Assembly: GCF_029168945.1 (NCBI RefSeq) | Contig: NC_083603.1 | Location: 12,896,001-12,960,000 of the forward strand | Length of the DNA stretch: 64,000 bases | Reading direction: 5' to 3' | Origin: Cannabis sativa | Lineage: Eukaryota; Streptophyta; Magnoliopsida; Rosales; Cannabaceae | Program-made: the position numbers and the translations under genes | Shown: positions 24,661-36,820 of the stretch, in pieces | Position numbering within the stretch: position 1 is the stretch's first letter | Layout of the letters: each line of letters starts with the position of its first letter | Notes under the pieces: generated by a model | The model's input: only the letters and a program-made list of their open reading frames with translations | The model's database searches: none | Told to the model about the DNA's origin: nothing

Positions 24661-27065
24661 ACTATTTGTTATACAATTTGTGTGAGAATAAATATTTATT
24701 TATTTCTACTAATAGTGAATAGAGACTATTGCTTAGAATAGTATTGATAGATTTCTAAACATAGTTGAAATTATAGTAAGTGTCAAGGTAAAATTATGGT
24801 GTTTTTACGAATTAGGTTAATTACTCAATTAAAGCCCAATATGAAAGTCTATTAGAGTTTTATAGATTATTTAGTGGGTTTAATCTATTGTATGAAGTGC
24901 ATTAAATAACATTATAATGGAATTAATGTCACAAAAATTCGTAGGTTTTGATAAATTCGCAGGATTAAAAACTGTTTTACTAAAATGACCATATCTAGAG
25001 TTTTAGAGCTCCGATTGAGGTGATTCCAGTGGCGTTGGAAAGATAATTCAAAGATCTATAAATTTTGTAGAAATAGTTATATCATAATTCGGAATTTTTC
25101 TAGGTGAAAACTGAGTCTAAAGTTACGAAATAAAGGGCTTACTTTTAAAATTTAAAAATTTAGATATTTGTTGATTTAATAATATTTTAGCATTTTATTA
25201 TATATTATTATTTTTAGTTAACCTAAACCTATCAGAATACGATATCTCATAATCTTTTTATCAAACCCTAAACTATCATAGTTTTATTTTTCCTCTCCAA
25301 ACCAATTAGTCAAAGCCTCATTCTTCTTCATGTTTGCTCCTCTCAAAACTTCCACAATTCTTCTTATTTTCTACCTTCATTCTTAAAGTTTTGGATTTAT
25401 AATCAAGGCTTGCGGGCTTGAGACATCGAATAGAAATATGTGAAGAGGTATGAAATATTTTCTTGCTCAATAATGCTAAATGTTATCTAGGGTTCGGATC
25501 TATTATATTTTTTCGTTTTCAGAAAAACAAGTTTCAGTAAAGTGATGATATCTCTCTTGATATTGATCCGTTTTTAGAGATTTTTATATCGTTGGAAAGC
25601 TTATTCGATTTCCCATAAGTTTTATGAAGAAACTTTTTGTTAATTCGAAGTCATACTATGTCAAAAAGTTAGTTTTATTCAATATCATGTGATTCGTTTC
25701 TTGAATCTTGTTCTTGCAAAACTGTTTTGGTAAAATTGTAATATCTCTTTGAATATAATTCCAATTTCAAAGATTTTGGTATCATTGGAAAGGGAATTTA
25801 ATTTCCTAAAACTTTGATGAAGATGTTATCTTTTAGTTCTGAACCATTCAATGTCAAAAGTTTGTATTTTTGCTAAGTTGTGTAATTCGTTACTCCATAT
25901 TCTTTCTCAGAAACAGTTTCAGTAAAACAATCATAACTCCCTCAGTTTTAAGTCATTTTTAATGATCTTTATATCATTGGAAAGATAATAAAATTTCCTA
26001 TAATTTTTATGAAGACAACTTTCACTGAATTAGTATAGTTGTTGGTCAAAAATAGTGATCTTTCTGCTGTACTGTAAGAGTACGAATTTTAATGTTAGGG
26101 CCTTGAACCATGTGTTGTTATAGGTAGTAATGACGAGATAACAAGTCTTAAGCAGCGGGATTTGAGGATCTTGTCCTCAACAAGAAAATTCATTGAGGTG
26201 CTTGGAGTAGCAAGAAGGTGTTCTTAATAACTGAGGTAAGAAGAGTGGACATCTGTGCACAGGGTGTATGTTGAAACATACAACTGTATTATGGGTTTGT
26301 ATTTACATGTTTTATGGTAGATTGTTGTTTTATGCTAATGTTATTAGTGTGTGATAGTGATAAAGCTTTTGACTGTTTGTGTGAGAATAGCACTTATAGG
26401 ATAGGTTTTCTGCTGCTGGTGTGGGCATAACACTGCAGGATATATTTTTGGCTGCTTGTATGGGTTTACTTGTAGGTCATTCTATCATGGGTGAGTACAA
26501 CTTGTGATAAGTGATTGCCCTATTGGATGCCGAGTGTGAGAACAGCACAAGGCAGGGAAAGTTACACTTCATGTCTGATCAACATGAGTGGGAGTAGATT
26601 ATCGTATGTGAGGACAATGTGCGATAAGATACTATGTGTTATGTGTGTGAGTATAACATGCATTAAGATTACACTGTGATATGATGTTGTATTGTATGTG
26701 AGAATAATGTGTGATATGACATGTTGTTATATGTATGCAAATATGGTATGAATTGATTTGATGTTGTGATATTGTTATACTTATGACTATGTTATCAAGT
26801 TGGGGGGGTTATGTCCTACATAGCTCTTCTTACTGGGCGTTAGCTCACGGGTACTCTGTGTGCAGGTAAAGGCAAAACTATATAGTGAGGGTGGCGAGCT
26901 CGAGGCGTGGATTACATGTTAGGGGATTGTCACGATGTTTTGTTTTAAAAATAATGAGATCTCATGCTTAGTTATTTTTCATTAAAGAAGTCTTTTATTG
27001 TCTTTATCTTAAATGGTTTTAAACGGACTAGCTAGTGTGACGTCTCGGGAAATCGGGGCGTTACA
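24661..27065 (+). repeat. Right arm of 4.8-kb palindrome (LTR 3' part, plus strand)
   Basis: Reverse-complement partner of 22241-24645, separated by 15 bp (24646-24660) made of gaatagagaatagag. The end has 'cttactgggcgttagctcacgg' and 'gcaggtaaaggcaaa', the same layout as near the 3' ends of the G1 and G2 LTRs, and it closes with ATCGGGGCGTTACA. It abuts the target duplication directly. Confidence 0.9.
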
Positions 27066-28578
27066 GTAATAATAGGTTTTGAAAACTTACACACAAGCTA
27101 AAACCATATATTCCTGCAACAAGGTTAGCTGGATAGTTGGAAGTAGGACTTATTTAATTTTAAATAAATAAATTTCAAAATTAATAATTAAATAAAAAAA
27201 TATTTAATTTAAAAAAAAATAATTTAATTTTCGAAAATAAATAAAATAAAAAATAAATATTTACTTTCGAAAATAAAAAAAAATTAATATAAATTTTGAA
27301 ATTATTTAAAATTAAACCTACAATTTTGAAAAATTAGGTTTCAGCCAACCTAAATATCATTTCAAAATTTGCTAACTACTTTTAAAAATTAAATGTTATT
27401 TTATAAATAAAAATTAAATACAAATTAGAAAAGATAAATTAAATATCTTTTTCAGATTTTAAATTTAATTTGAATAAATAAAATAACAAAATTTAAAAGT
27501 TAGCAAAATATCTTACATCTATTTAAAATTACATGATTATAGTTATCTTATTTTGAATTTAAATAGGGTAAATACCATTTTGGACCCTGTGTTTTGCAAA
27601 AGTTACAGATTAGACCCTGTGTTTTGTTAAATGACAAAATAAACCCTGTATTTTCTAAAATAGTAAAAATAGGACCTTGAGCTTAATTTTTGACAACTTT
27701 TTTTTTAATACAACAACTTGAAGACAATGCTTAATACGAACAGATACAAAAAATGTAAATAGTTTTGTCATAGCACTTTTAGATCGGATTATAATTAAAT
27801 TTTATTTTGACAAAAAATCAATTCAGGGTCCTATTTGTACTATTTTAGAAAATACAGGGTCCATTTTGTCATTTAACAAAACACAGGGTCCAATTGGTAA
27901 CTTTTGTAAAACAGAGGGTCCAAAATGGTATTTACCCATTTAAATGAGGTCAAATTATTTAAAAAAAAAATTAATTTAAAAATATTTAAAATCTGACCTT
28001 AAATTTAAAAATAAGATAAGATATAATCAAATTTAAAAATAAGATAGATAATTAAGCAATAAGATAGATATTTACTATTTTAAAATTCAAATTACACTAA
28101 TATCTTGAATTAAATTTAAAAAATATTAAATTAATTCATAATGATAATTAGAATTGAATTAGGAATAGTAAATCTATAAATACAAAACTACACAAAAAAA
28201 CAGAAGTTAATTCCATGAAAAAACATGAAAAAACGAAGAAAAACGAAAAAATTGTGAGTTGTACGGACAGTTTTCGCGATCGCAGGAAAATTTCAGCACA
28301 ACTCCGATTTTTTCGAATCTTCAAAAAATCATAACTAATTCAAATTAAATCGAAATTGAGTTCTGTAAAAAGGTAACTTGCTTAATTTTTTTTCATACTA
28401 TCCAATAAAAATAATTCCAGAAACAGAATCGTAATTATTTTTCACGAAAATTCACAAACATCAATCAATCATCAAATAACACTCAATACAACATGATACG
28501 ATCCAAAAACAAACAAACAATCATTTTAAAGTCCAAATTTCTTACAAGTAAATCAATTACCATGGCTCTGAGGCCAGT
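27066..28578 (-). other. TR-GAG1 leader, LTR-proximal part, with primer binding site
   Basis: AT-rich leader continuing from 20380, interrupted by the MITE at 27566. The primer binding site lies at 28564-28576 (minus TGGCCTCAGAGCC), two bases from the LTR. It differs from the standard TGGTATCAGAGCC at two positions, and TR-GAG2 shares this form. No gene is seen. Confidence 0.8.
27566..27937. mobile_element. MITE with inverted ends, absent from TR-GAG2
   Basis: The ends are GGGTAAATACCATTTTGGAC and its reverse complement with few changes, extended by about 40 bp of inverted repeat. A 9-bp duplication, atttaaata/atttaaatg (27557-27565, 27938-27946), flanks it. TR-GAG2 has the unoccupied site near 46630. 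Nine-base duplications suggest Mutator-type mobilisation. No transposase is present. Confidence 0.85.
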
Positions 28579-30478
28579 TATTGGAAATTTATTTTACCAG
28601 GATCTTAAATCTACTCACAAGTATGTTGTTTAAACACCCTAAATATGAACTTTCTAAAACGATAAATTAAACACATATAAAGTTAAGAAAACCTTACATT
28701 GATGCAGTGGAATTAATGTCTCCTTCCACTCAGATCTCTAACCCTGGTATCCTTTCTGTAGCAAAGTATAATCAAGATCTGAGCCCGAATGTCCTTCTTC
28801 TTCAAGTTTGATCCTTCACAGTCTTCCAATCTATGATTGAGTTACTGCTTGCTGTGTGTGGGCACTTACTCTCTCACTAGGGTTCGAAATTGATGAAGGA
28901 GGAAAGAGAATAGGGATTTCAGCCAGGTATAGAAAGTGGGGAAGGCTCAGTTTTTCTGAAGAGAGAAATTTCTGTCAGAAGATGATATGAAAACTTGTGT
29001 TTTGACTGAGCCTTCACTTTCTATTTATAGGCAACTACTAGGTTTAGGTTAAGAATTATTTGGCATTAAAATAATGAAAAAATCAATTTGAAACTCCTTA
29101 ATAAGTGGCCGGCCATGGTGTTGTATTGGGCCCCACTTGTTTTTGCAGTTTTATCAAATTTTATCTCTATTTTCTCAAAAACGCTAATTTTCCAATTCTA
29201 ACCTTTTAAATGCCAAAACTAATTATTTAATAACTAAAATAGATTATTAAATAATATTGTCATTTAATTTAATTATTAATTAGACATATAAAGTCCATTA
29301 ATAAATAAATAAATCTAGAAACTCTTTTCCTTACAATTTCACCCCTGCTTAGTGAAAATTCATAAAATTAGACATAGTCTAACTTTAGAATTATAATTGA
29401 TCAATCACGAATCAATTAATGAGTCTTACAAGCAGAATATTCTCAACTAGAATGGGGACCATGGATCTATATGCTGAGCTTCCAATAAGTGAACCAAATT
29501 TACCAAGTAAATTCCTACTTATTAATTCTTCGTTGAATCCACTCTTAGAACTTAGAATTGCACTCTCAGACTTATATAGAGCATATTATATGTTCCACGA
29601 TATCAATATGCTATCTCATTTAACCATTTTTATAATCTTATTGTGATTTAAAGATCCTCTATAATGATGATCTACATCGAGATGGGATTTCTTTACCGTT
29701 CTCACCCCTCAATGTATTTTGCCCCTTAAAACACTTAGCTACCTGTAAATGGTGTTTAATGATCTAATGATTAGTTAGTTAAACAAGAGCTCATCCATTT
29801 ACTTCTATTTTCTAAGCTCGAAGGGAATCATCACTTGACTTCTATACACCAGTAGAAGCTATAGATTCCATATTTATGTTCAGCACTCCCACTCAATCAT
29901 ACTATCATGTTCCCAAAATATACGTATCACCCTGACCCGAAAGTAGGCTTAACTGATAAATCAAAGAACATGAATAGCACTCCTGAGTTGAGCCTAAGCA
30001 TATCAGGATTTAGATTCTTTTAATCTTAAGATCAACTACTGATATTGACTTGGAAAGATATGTATAACGGTAAGTTTGTAATATCTTAACTTAGTTGCAA
30101 TATCGGTCCAGTCCAATGTATACTCCATACATTCGAAACTAGTATACTTTACTAATGTCCTGGAAAGAACATAACACTTACTCCAAGTGTAAGTACACAT
30201 CATCGCTGATTATCACATTAGTGTAAATCCAGTAACACTGATGAAACAGGGACCAAGTCTTTTGATTCATATGATCACAATCACATTCCACTGTGTTGAC
30301 GATACTGTAATTGTGAATAAACATATGATCTGGATTTAACTGATTCTGTGTGTAAATATAATAAACATATTTAAACCATTAGCATGTAAAATTCATGCAA
30401 ACATCAATCACTTCAAATTTCTTATATTGACAACTAATCAGATTGTAAAGAGTTTTATTTAGGGCATAAAACCCAAAA
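28579..30478 (-). repeat. TR-GAG1 5' LTR
   Basis: The upstream LTR on the minus strand. It starts TTTTGGGTTTTATG (TT instead of TG) at 30478 and ends CCAATA at 28579. The pol II TATA box CTATAAATAG at 29021-29030 is conserved in every LTR of this family in the window. Matches 13335-15190 closely, with about 44 bp extra. Confidence 0.93.
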
Positions 30479-31710
30479 AGTACAACATCGGTTCAGCATT
30501 ACTCTAGCATTCTGCACAGAGATAACAAAAAATTCCTCTAGGCTTGTGAGAATATTCCAACACTCACAACTTTAATTCTACCATTTAGCTCAATATATTC
30601 CTATATCAAACCAGCAAGCAGAACACTATTCAAACATTAATTTGGTAAGTTATCCAAGGTAAATGAAATATTCCTATCCCACTTACAAAGAAAAGCCTAA
30701 ATCTAGGTTTTCACTTGCTTCATTCAAGTTGAACTACTAGATCTAGCCTTTCCGGTACAAGATCTAGCTTAGCAAATTGTTATTCATGGCCAAGAAACAA
30801 CAATCAATTAAAATGAAACTCACTTGAATGAACAAAGGCAAAACAAATGCTAAAGTAAGCTTAAAATTTAATCATACCCAACTTAGAAGTTCATAGCCAT
30901 TCAAACCTCAAAATTTTAGCTCATATTCAAGTAAGAAGATAAAATCCAAGCTAAAAACAATTCATCCATGGCTGCTGCCCAAATTTACAATCTCACAAAG
31001 TTTTTGATACAAAGTACAAACAACAATAAAAGAGAGTAAAGAAAGAAAACTAATGAGAAAGGGTAAAAGAAAAGTCAAACACTAAGGCTTGGTCCCCTCT
31101 TCTTTCTTCTTTGTTGTACTTCCTGCTGTAAATTAAAGCTCCTCACTAGAAAAATGGCAGCTGCCCCGTACTGTACATACAAGATGATAAAAAAAAATCG
31201 TGTACTTCCTTTTTCTATTCTTTTAGATGTTGGGTTTTTAGGGTACCAACTTCGTACCCCAAAATAGAAGCCCAAACTTTTCCACTTTAGCCCACTAGGG
31301 TTAGTCCCCTTTCCTCCACGTCAGCTGGCTGGTGTAATTTGAGTGACTGGACCGAAGTTGCTGAGGTGGATAAGTGAAACTCGTGTTTCCACGTCACTGC
31401 CAGGATGCTGAATTCGCTTCAGCATTGCTTCAGCATTCTGCCCCAATTTCAGCTTGTGTTCCTTTTCTTCCTTGCTTCCTTTTCTTTGTCCTATCAATTC
31501 AATTCTTCCTTTTTCAACAAAATAAGCACAATTAATTGGAAAAACACACCCAACAATATCAATATTTACAAGACTTAAAAGTTAGATTACTAAATAGAAA
31601 ATAACACTAAAACTAATTAAAATTAAGCAAATAAACACATTTTCACTACTCTTCTCACAATACTTTTAGTTTAAAAGCATAAAAAATAACTCTATACCAT
31701 AGAGTTATCA

Positions 31711-33600
31711 CACCCCAAACTTAGAGTATTGCTCGTCCTCGAGTAATGAAAAATAAAAAGAACTAAACAATAAAAACAGAAAATGACAGCGACACTAACA
31801 TGCTTGCAGCAGAGAAAATCTTGCTCTTTCACACTTGGTTTAGCGACGAAAATGCTCTCAGAATTAGATGAAATGGAAGTGTAATTGGTGGTAGTGAATA
31901 TGCCTTGACTTGTGTGTTTCAACAGAATTTTGCATGATATTTATGTCCTTAATACTTACCAAGAGTAATTCAATCACTAAAGTGTGCAAATACCTCCCAC
32001 CAACACCTTGAATTTATATAACAACTACCCATCGATCCTCAAGTTTAAAAAAGTTTGCTTCCATAAGTTGTACTAGTGCAATCCTCTCCACTAATGTAGC
32101 TTAGCTTTACAACTTAGATCAAAAGGACTTTCATAGGCTTGTAATGTGAGGTTTAGGCTCGGGTTTGGTAAAGGATGACATTTTTAAGCTCATGACCTAA
32201 CTACCTCAATTTAACAAGGACTTTTTCTTTTTCTCTCAAGCGCTCACCCAAAAATTCATTCTCAACCCACAATATTCACTTAATCTAGTTCCCACTCTCT
32301 TGCTATATGTATGTACTATATATATGTATATTTTTTTTTCATTTTTTTTTTCAACTCAACTAGATAAAGAGAGAAAAAAACAACCTTTTTCTTTGATTAG
32401 AGGTGGTACACCCCAAACTTAGCCTTAAACTTGTCCTGTCTTTTTTTCTCTCTCTTATTTTATTTAATACTATGCTTGTACATATATGTATATATATTTT
32501 TTCTTTTGTTTTCTGTTTTTTTTTAAAAAAATATATCTATATATAGCAAGAGAAGGAATTAGTGTTATGTGAATTACAACTCTCACCACCCCGACTTACA
32601 TCCCATCATGTCTCTAGTATGAACTTGTTTTTTCTTCACATCTTGCAAAGATCTATCCTCACTTCCCTATCCCAAATAATGTTTAGTTTGTCCTTGATAA
32701 ATTTTAGCAATTAGGTTCAGGTTGTGACGGATAACATTTTGTGTGAATGTGTGGATATAGTAACTTGATGGGTGTTAAGAAAAATTAGGCTTTTGGCTCA
32801 ATTAGGGGGGACTATTGACAATTAAATATTCTCGGGTTGGCTTGAAAGGCTCAATCGTCCAAAAATGCCCTAAATTATTTCCAAGTTATAAAGCTCGCTA
32901 GGATTTCGCCTCAAGGATTACACTAACTGATTCTAGATGCTTAAACTCTCTCAAAGTGTTAGCTATTCTAAAAACTCAAAGTATGGTGGGATAACACAAG
33001 CACACAATTGTTGAAAACATTCCTCATAAGCTAGCATTTAGACAAGAATAACACTTAAAATTAGTATTTTCAACACACAAACCAAGGCACTCCACAAATG
33101 GAGGAAAATGGATATTTTTCATCATCGAGCGCTACCCTAAACCAAGCTGAAAATACATGCAGTATTTTTCTCATTTGCAAGCTAAAACATAACATCACAA
33201 ACATGACAAAATAACATGATTAATACACATCTAATCCACATAATATTTATTACTCACACAACTAAAGACAACAATAAAAGTAAACTAAGTAAACAATCAA
33301 ACACAACCAGCAATAACAACTTAACTAAGGGGAAAAAAAAAACTCCTTCAAGATTTGAACTCTTCCCCACTAGAGTCTCTGCTTCAAAATGCTGAAGCGA
33401 TGCTGATCCAATGCTGTACTGGGACCTACTGCTTCAACATACAAATTTGCTCACACCATATTGTGAAATTTTTTCTTTCTTTAGATTTCAAATAAATCAA
33501 ACACAAATAAAATCCAAAGTTTTCTTAATCAAGTACACAAGTATATATTAGATAACGTAAATATACTCAATAGTACGACTATAAGGACCAAATTATTCAA
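31711..33600 (-). repeat. T2: 3' internal remnant of Tat-like element
   Basis: Minus-strand sequence with 'ctcgaggacgagcaatactc' followed by 'aagtttggggtgtg' (about 31712-31742), and another 'aagtttggggtgtaccacct' near 32406-32426. These mark the non-coding 3' part of Tat-type Ty3 elements. Between them are pyrimidine- and A-rich simple sequences (32320-32540). No reading frame of interest was found. Confidence 0.45.
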
Positions 33601-33607
33601 TGATATG

Positions 33608-34015
33608 GGTTCGTTTGGTACGATGTATTACATTGTATTGTATAGTATTATATTTTATATAGGAGTGTTCATTGAATTTAATCCGTACTATTTTGTTCAT
33701 AGTGCATCCGATCCGCACTAAGTGCGGATTTCATTTTTTGGATCCAATCTAATCTAATCCGCAAATGTATAGATTGAATTGGTTATTTTTTAATATTAAA
33801 TTATTTAATATATATATAATTACATAACTAGTAATAAAATAAAATAAATTATAGTTATTTTATGTAAAACTATAAGTGGTATTGACTTTTATGGACACCT
33901 AAATATATAATATTTTAGTATAAATTAAAAATTAACATAGTATTATATAAAAATATGATATATAATCTAATTTAATATAATACAATACGACCTAATACAA
34001 CATACCAAATGAGCC
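33608..34015. mobile_element. Possible MITE with diverged terminal inverted repeats
   Basis: The left end GGTTCGTTTGGTACGATGTA and right end (reverse complement) GGCTCATTTGGTATGTTGTA match imperfectly over about 55 bp of AT-rich sequence. A possible tatg flank appears on both sides. It lies just downstream of the kinase gene. The interior includes 'atccgcactaagtgcggat', a small hairpin. The family is not determined. Confidence 0.5.
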
Positions 34016-34066
34016 TATGTAGTGAAACTGCCTAAATAAATAGAATAACACGTACATATGTGAACC

Positions 34067-34072
34067 TTTATT
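34067..34072 (-). terminator. Candidate polyadenylation signal of kinase gene
   Basis: AATAAA on the minus strand about 85 nt after the kinase stop codon. The position suits a plant near-upstream element; use is inferred. Confidence 0.4.
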
Positions 34073-34156
34073 CTAATGCTAATCCTACATATAGTTTAAA
34101 AACAAAATTACATACTCATCCTGTACAAACCATAAATCACTGCAAGAACATCATAA

Positions 34157-36181
34157 TCAAGAATCAGTAGTCTTTGTGGCACCTTCGTATTTGTCATTAA
34201 TTGACCTGTTTTGACAAAAAGGATTTGGGGGCATGTCAAGAACTTTTACACCTTCTAACATTTGGACTACAATTTTCATTGTTGGACGACTCATTGGGTG
34301 CCACTGGATGCACCAAAGTCCTACAATTGCAAGTTTGTTAGCAATTCTATTGTCTCCCACTTCTCCAATTTGTATTCTGAGATCTTCTCCTTTTTCTAAG
34401 TGATTATATATCCATTCAGGATAGTAAATTTCATCTCTTTCAGTGGTATTTTTCTTTCCTCCAACTATTTCCAACAACAACATTCCAAAACTATAAACAT
34501 CTGATTTGTAGGACACATTACCAAAGTTTTTAGAGAACACTTCTGGTGCCATGTACCCAATAGTCCCTCTAACCGTAGTCATTGATACTAAACTTTGATC
34601 CTTAGAACATAACTTTGCTAAACCAAAATCAGAAATTTTAGGTTTGAAGTTACTGTCCAACAAAACATTATGAGGTTTAATATCGAAATGAAGGATTCGT
34701 TGGTCACAACCTTGGTGGAGATACTCGATTCCCTTGGCAACACCTATGGCAATGTCTTGCAATTTCTCCCAACTCAGCAAACGGTGTCCACCGCTGGCTT
34801 CTAAGGAAATGTAGTTATTAAGCGAACCATTGGGTAAGAATTCATAAATAAGAGCTCTTTTAAACCCTTCAGCACAATATCCAACCAAACGAACCACATT
34901 CACATGGTGAATTTGACCAATAGTAGCTACTTCATTCAAGAACTCTTCTCCATTCCCCTTGGAATTATTTAGGATCTTTACCGCGACCAAAATCTCACTA
35001 GAAAGCTTTCCTTTAAACACTGTTCCATAAGCTCCTTCACCCAACTTATCCTTGAAGTGATTTGTAATCTTCTTAATATCGGAATAAGTATATCTTGATG
35101 GCTTCATAGCAACATAATCCTCTAAAAATGTTTCAATTCTGTCTTCATGTTCTTTATCGTTTTTGTGTGTTATGTGTAGATAAAACAGAATAGCTAACAC
35201 TATTGAACATAAAACAGAAGTGGCTAAGACAATAACTGCAAAACACATAGCAAAGCATTAAAAAAAATCAAAGACTACTAATTAGTTTAAAGAAAATTTA
35301 ATAGAAAAGTAGAAACCCAACTCACATAGAGTACTTCTGATCATTTGCAAAATCTTTGTTGGTTCTGTTTTGAATATTCACAGCAAATAATTATCATTAA
35401 TAACCATATTAATAAGATTAAATAAAGAAACAAGTATTAGCCAGTTTTCTTTACCTGTTTTTTGTATTGGTAGATCGAAACACTCAACTTTTTGGTCACT
35501 ACGATTACTGAGTCTGCAACCCATTCGATTCGCTTCGCAAGCTCTACAATCGGGTTCGGACCATGTCAAAGTTACATAGCTTCGATCATCCTTCCCAGAA
35601 ATCGACGCCTTGTATATGCTATCTGGAATTGCTACAGTGTCGTACATCTTAGGACAACGCTCGTAAATCACCATATCAATATCATAATCAGAAGGAACCA
35701 ACTTAATGTTACAAACTGAAGAGCAATTGAGGAGAGTGTGGGTTGAGTAATTGGTTCGACGATCGTATCTGAATTTGAAAGGAAAATTGAATGGTCTAGT
35801 GGTGTTATTGTTGCTGTTGTTTTGGGAAAGCAGCAGTAGTGTGGGAAGGCATTGATGTGGGTCGTGGTATATTTGGATTTGTTGTGAAACATAGTTTATG
35901 TCTCTTACGTATAGCTCGGCGCTGGGTCCTGTAATGGTTGGAATCAAGAGTATTGTTTTGTTGTGAGATTTGGTGCAGGAGATGTCGAAACCGGTGAGTG
36001 TGTTATTGGGTTGGGTTTGTTTGAATCGGAAAGGGAATCTAATTGGTGGTTCATTCTTCCGACACCTCCTCTCATAATCGGTTACTGTTCCTAATCCTTG
36101 GTCTGCAACTGCAACTGCAACTGTGAGGAATGGTAATATGGTGAAAAACAACAAACGAGGAGAAGAGACTCTCATCCTCAT
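34157..36181 (-). CDS. LRK10L: LRK10L-type receptor-like protein kinase (GUB_WAK ectodomain)
   Basis: Proposed model: complement(34157..35235, 35326..35364, 35455..36181), 614 residues. Exon 1 gives a signal peptide (residues 1-26) and a Cys-rich GUB_WAK-type ectodomain with many N-glycosylation sites and a C-terminal DCRACEANRMGC motif as in WAK_assoc domains. Donor cag|GTAAAG is at 35455/35454. A 39-nt microexon (ag|AACC...CTAT|GTGAGT) keeps frame. Exon 3 starts after TTTTGCAG and encodes the transmembrane helix (about 257-277) and a Ser/Thr kinase: GEGAYGTVFKG (about 321-331), VAVK Lys 342, catalytic HFD (438-440), DFG (458-460), APE (485-487). HFD in place of HRD marks a non-RD kinase, usual in this family. 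Members act at the plasma membrane; some are linked to rust resistance and abscisic acid responses. The ligand is unknown. Reading frame intact; microexon use is inferred. Confidence 0.9.
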
Positions 36182-36254
36182 TTCATTACTTCAATACCAT
36201 TTTCATTTTCTGTAATCTTAAGGCATCGGTGGTTGGGAGATGGGAGTGTACATA

Positions 36255-36275
36255 CTACATACCATAAATATATCA
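36255..36275 (-). promoter_or_regulatory. Candidate TATA box of kinase gene
   Basis: Minus strand GATATATTTATGG, about 85 nt upstream of the ATG at 36181. The position fits a short 5' UTR, but the surroundings are AT-rich, so chance matches are likely. Confidence 0.35.
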
Positions 36276-36692
36276 GACATATTGAAATATATGTAGATAT
36301 GTTGATTTGACTAAAAATATTCTTAAAATTATTATATTAAAAGTCTCCATAACTAACAATAATAAAAATTATTATATTAAACTATACAAATCTCTACCAC
36401 CAAAATTAATATTTAAAAATACTAAATACCACGAAATTGAAAGAATAGTCGCATTGCAAGAAAAAAAGTAGTCCTCTTATTTGACCACGAAACAATGACT
36501 TTTGGCATTGTTTTGAATCTATTTAGTATGTCAGCAAATTAATAACTTTTACAAGAAAATTATTCAGAATTTATAGTAAATGAACCCAAATTGTAAGATT
36601 ATATTAATAAATTTTTTTCCTAAAAAAAAATTATATTAATAAATATTCTTATTTCAAAATTTATAGAAAAATGATCATTATAGATTATTTAT
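36276..36692. other. AT-rich intergenic sequence upstream of kinase
   Basis: No reading frame, repeat boundary or RNA gene is recognised. This would hold the distal promoter of the minus-strand kinase gene. Confidence 0.5.
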
Positions 36693-36820
36693 TATTTATA
36701 TTATCTTTTTTTTTCATTAGAAGAAGTAAATTTATTAAATCACAAACCAGAAAGAACTTACAACAAAGCCACAAACAGCACCAGTAAAGAAAAATGCTAG
36801 CTACAGAACTCTAACAAATA

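Larger units (their letters stand above)
20386..27065. mobile_element. Chimeric LTR-derived insertion with Cassandra end and giant palindrome
   Basis: The exact pentamer gtaat flanks it at 20381-20385 and 27066-27070, and TR-GAG2 holds the empty site at 46204-46212. The left end is the U5 end of a minus-strand Cassandra-like LTR (20386-20818). The right end is the U5-like end of a plus-strand LTR fragment (to 27065). Both outer ends therefore read GTTACA outward. Between them are Cassandra internal sequence, a second LTR-like segment, a second primer binding site, and two 2405-bp inverted arms. No coding sequence is recognised. Integration as one unit is inferred from the single duplication. 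Confidence 0.85.
13335..30478 (-). mobile_element. TR-GAG1: gag-only non-autonomous copia-like LTR retrotransposon
   Basis: Two ~1.9-kb LTRs (28579-30478 upstream and 13335-15190 downstream on the minus strand) flank a primer binding site, a very long AT-rich leader, one gag frame (17014-17880) and a polypurine tract. The exact target duplication agtac is at 13330-13334 and 30479-30483. After removing the chimeric insertion (20386-27065) and the MITE (27566-27937), its length is about 10.08 kb, matching TR-GAG2 (10.05 kb). No pol motifs (protease DSG, RT YxDD, integrase DDE) are seen. This fits the class described as TR-GAG elements, which keep Gag but need enzymes in trans. Confidence 0.93.
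13082..31710 (-). repeat. T2: LTR of a Tat-like Ty3 element, split by TR-GAG1
   Basis: Read on the minus strand it starts TGATAACTCT at 31710, directly after a 'ctcgaggacgagcaa...gtttgggg' tract that resembles the 3' end of Tat-type internal regions. It ends CTTACTTATCA at 13082 after 'ccccgtggagacgatc'. Removing TR-GAG1 and its agtac duplication leaves about 1.48 kb. The inverted termini TGATAA/TTATCA support the limits. No coding sequence is seen. A target duplication could not be checked because the other end of the element was not found. Confidence 0.5.
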
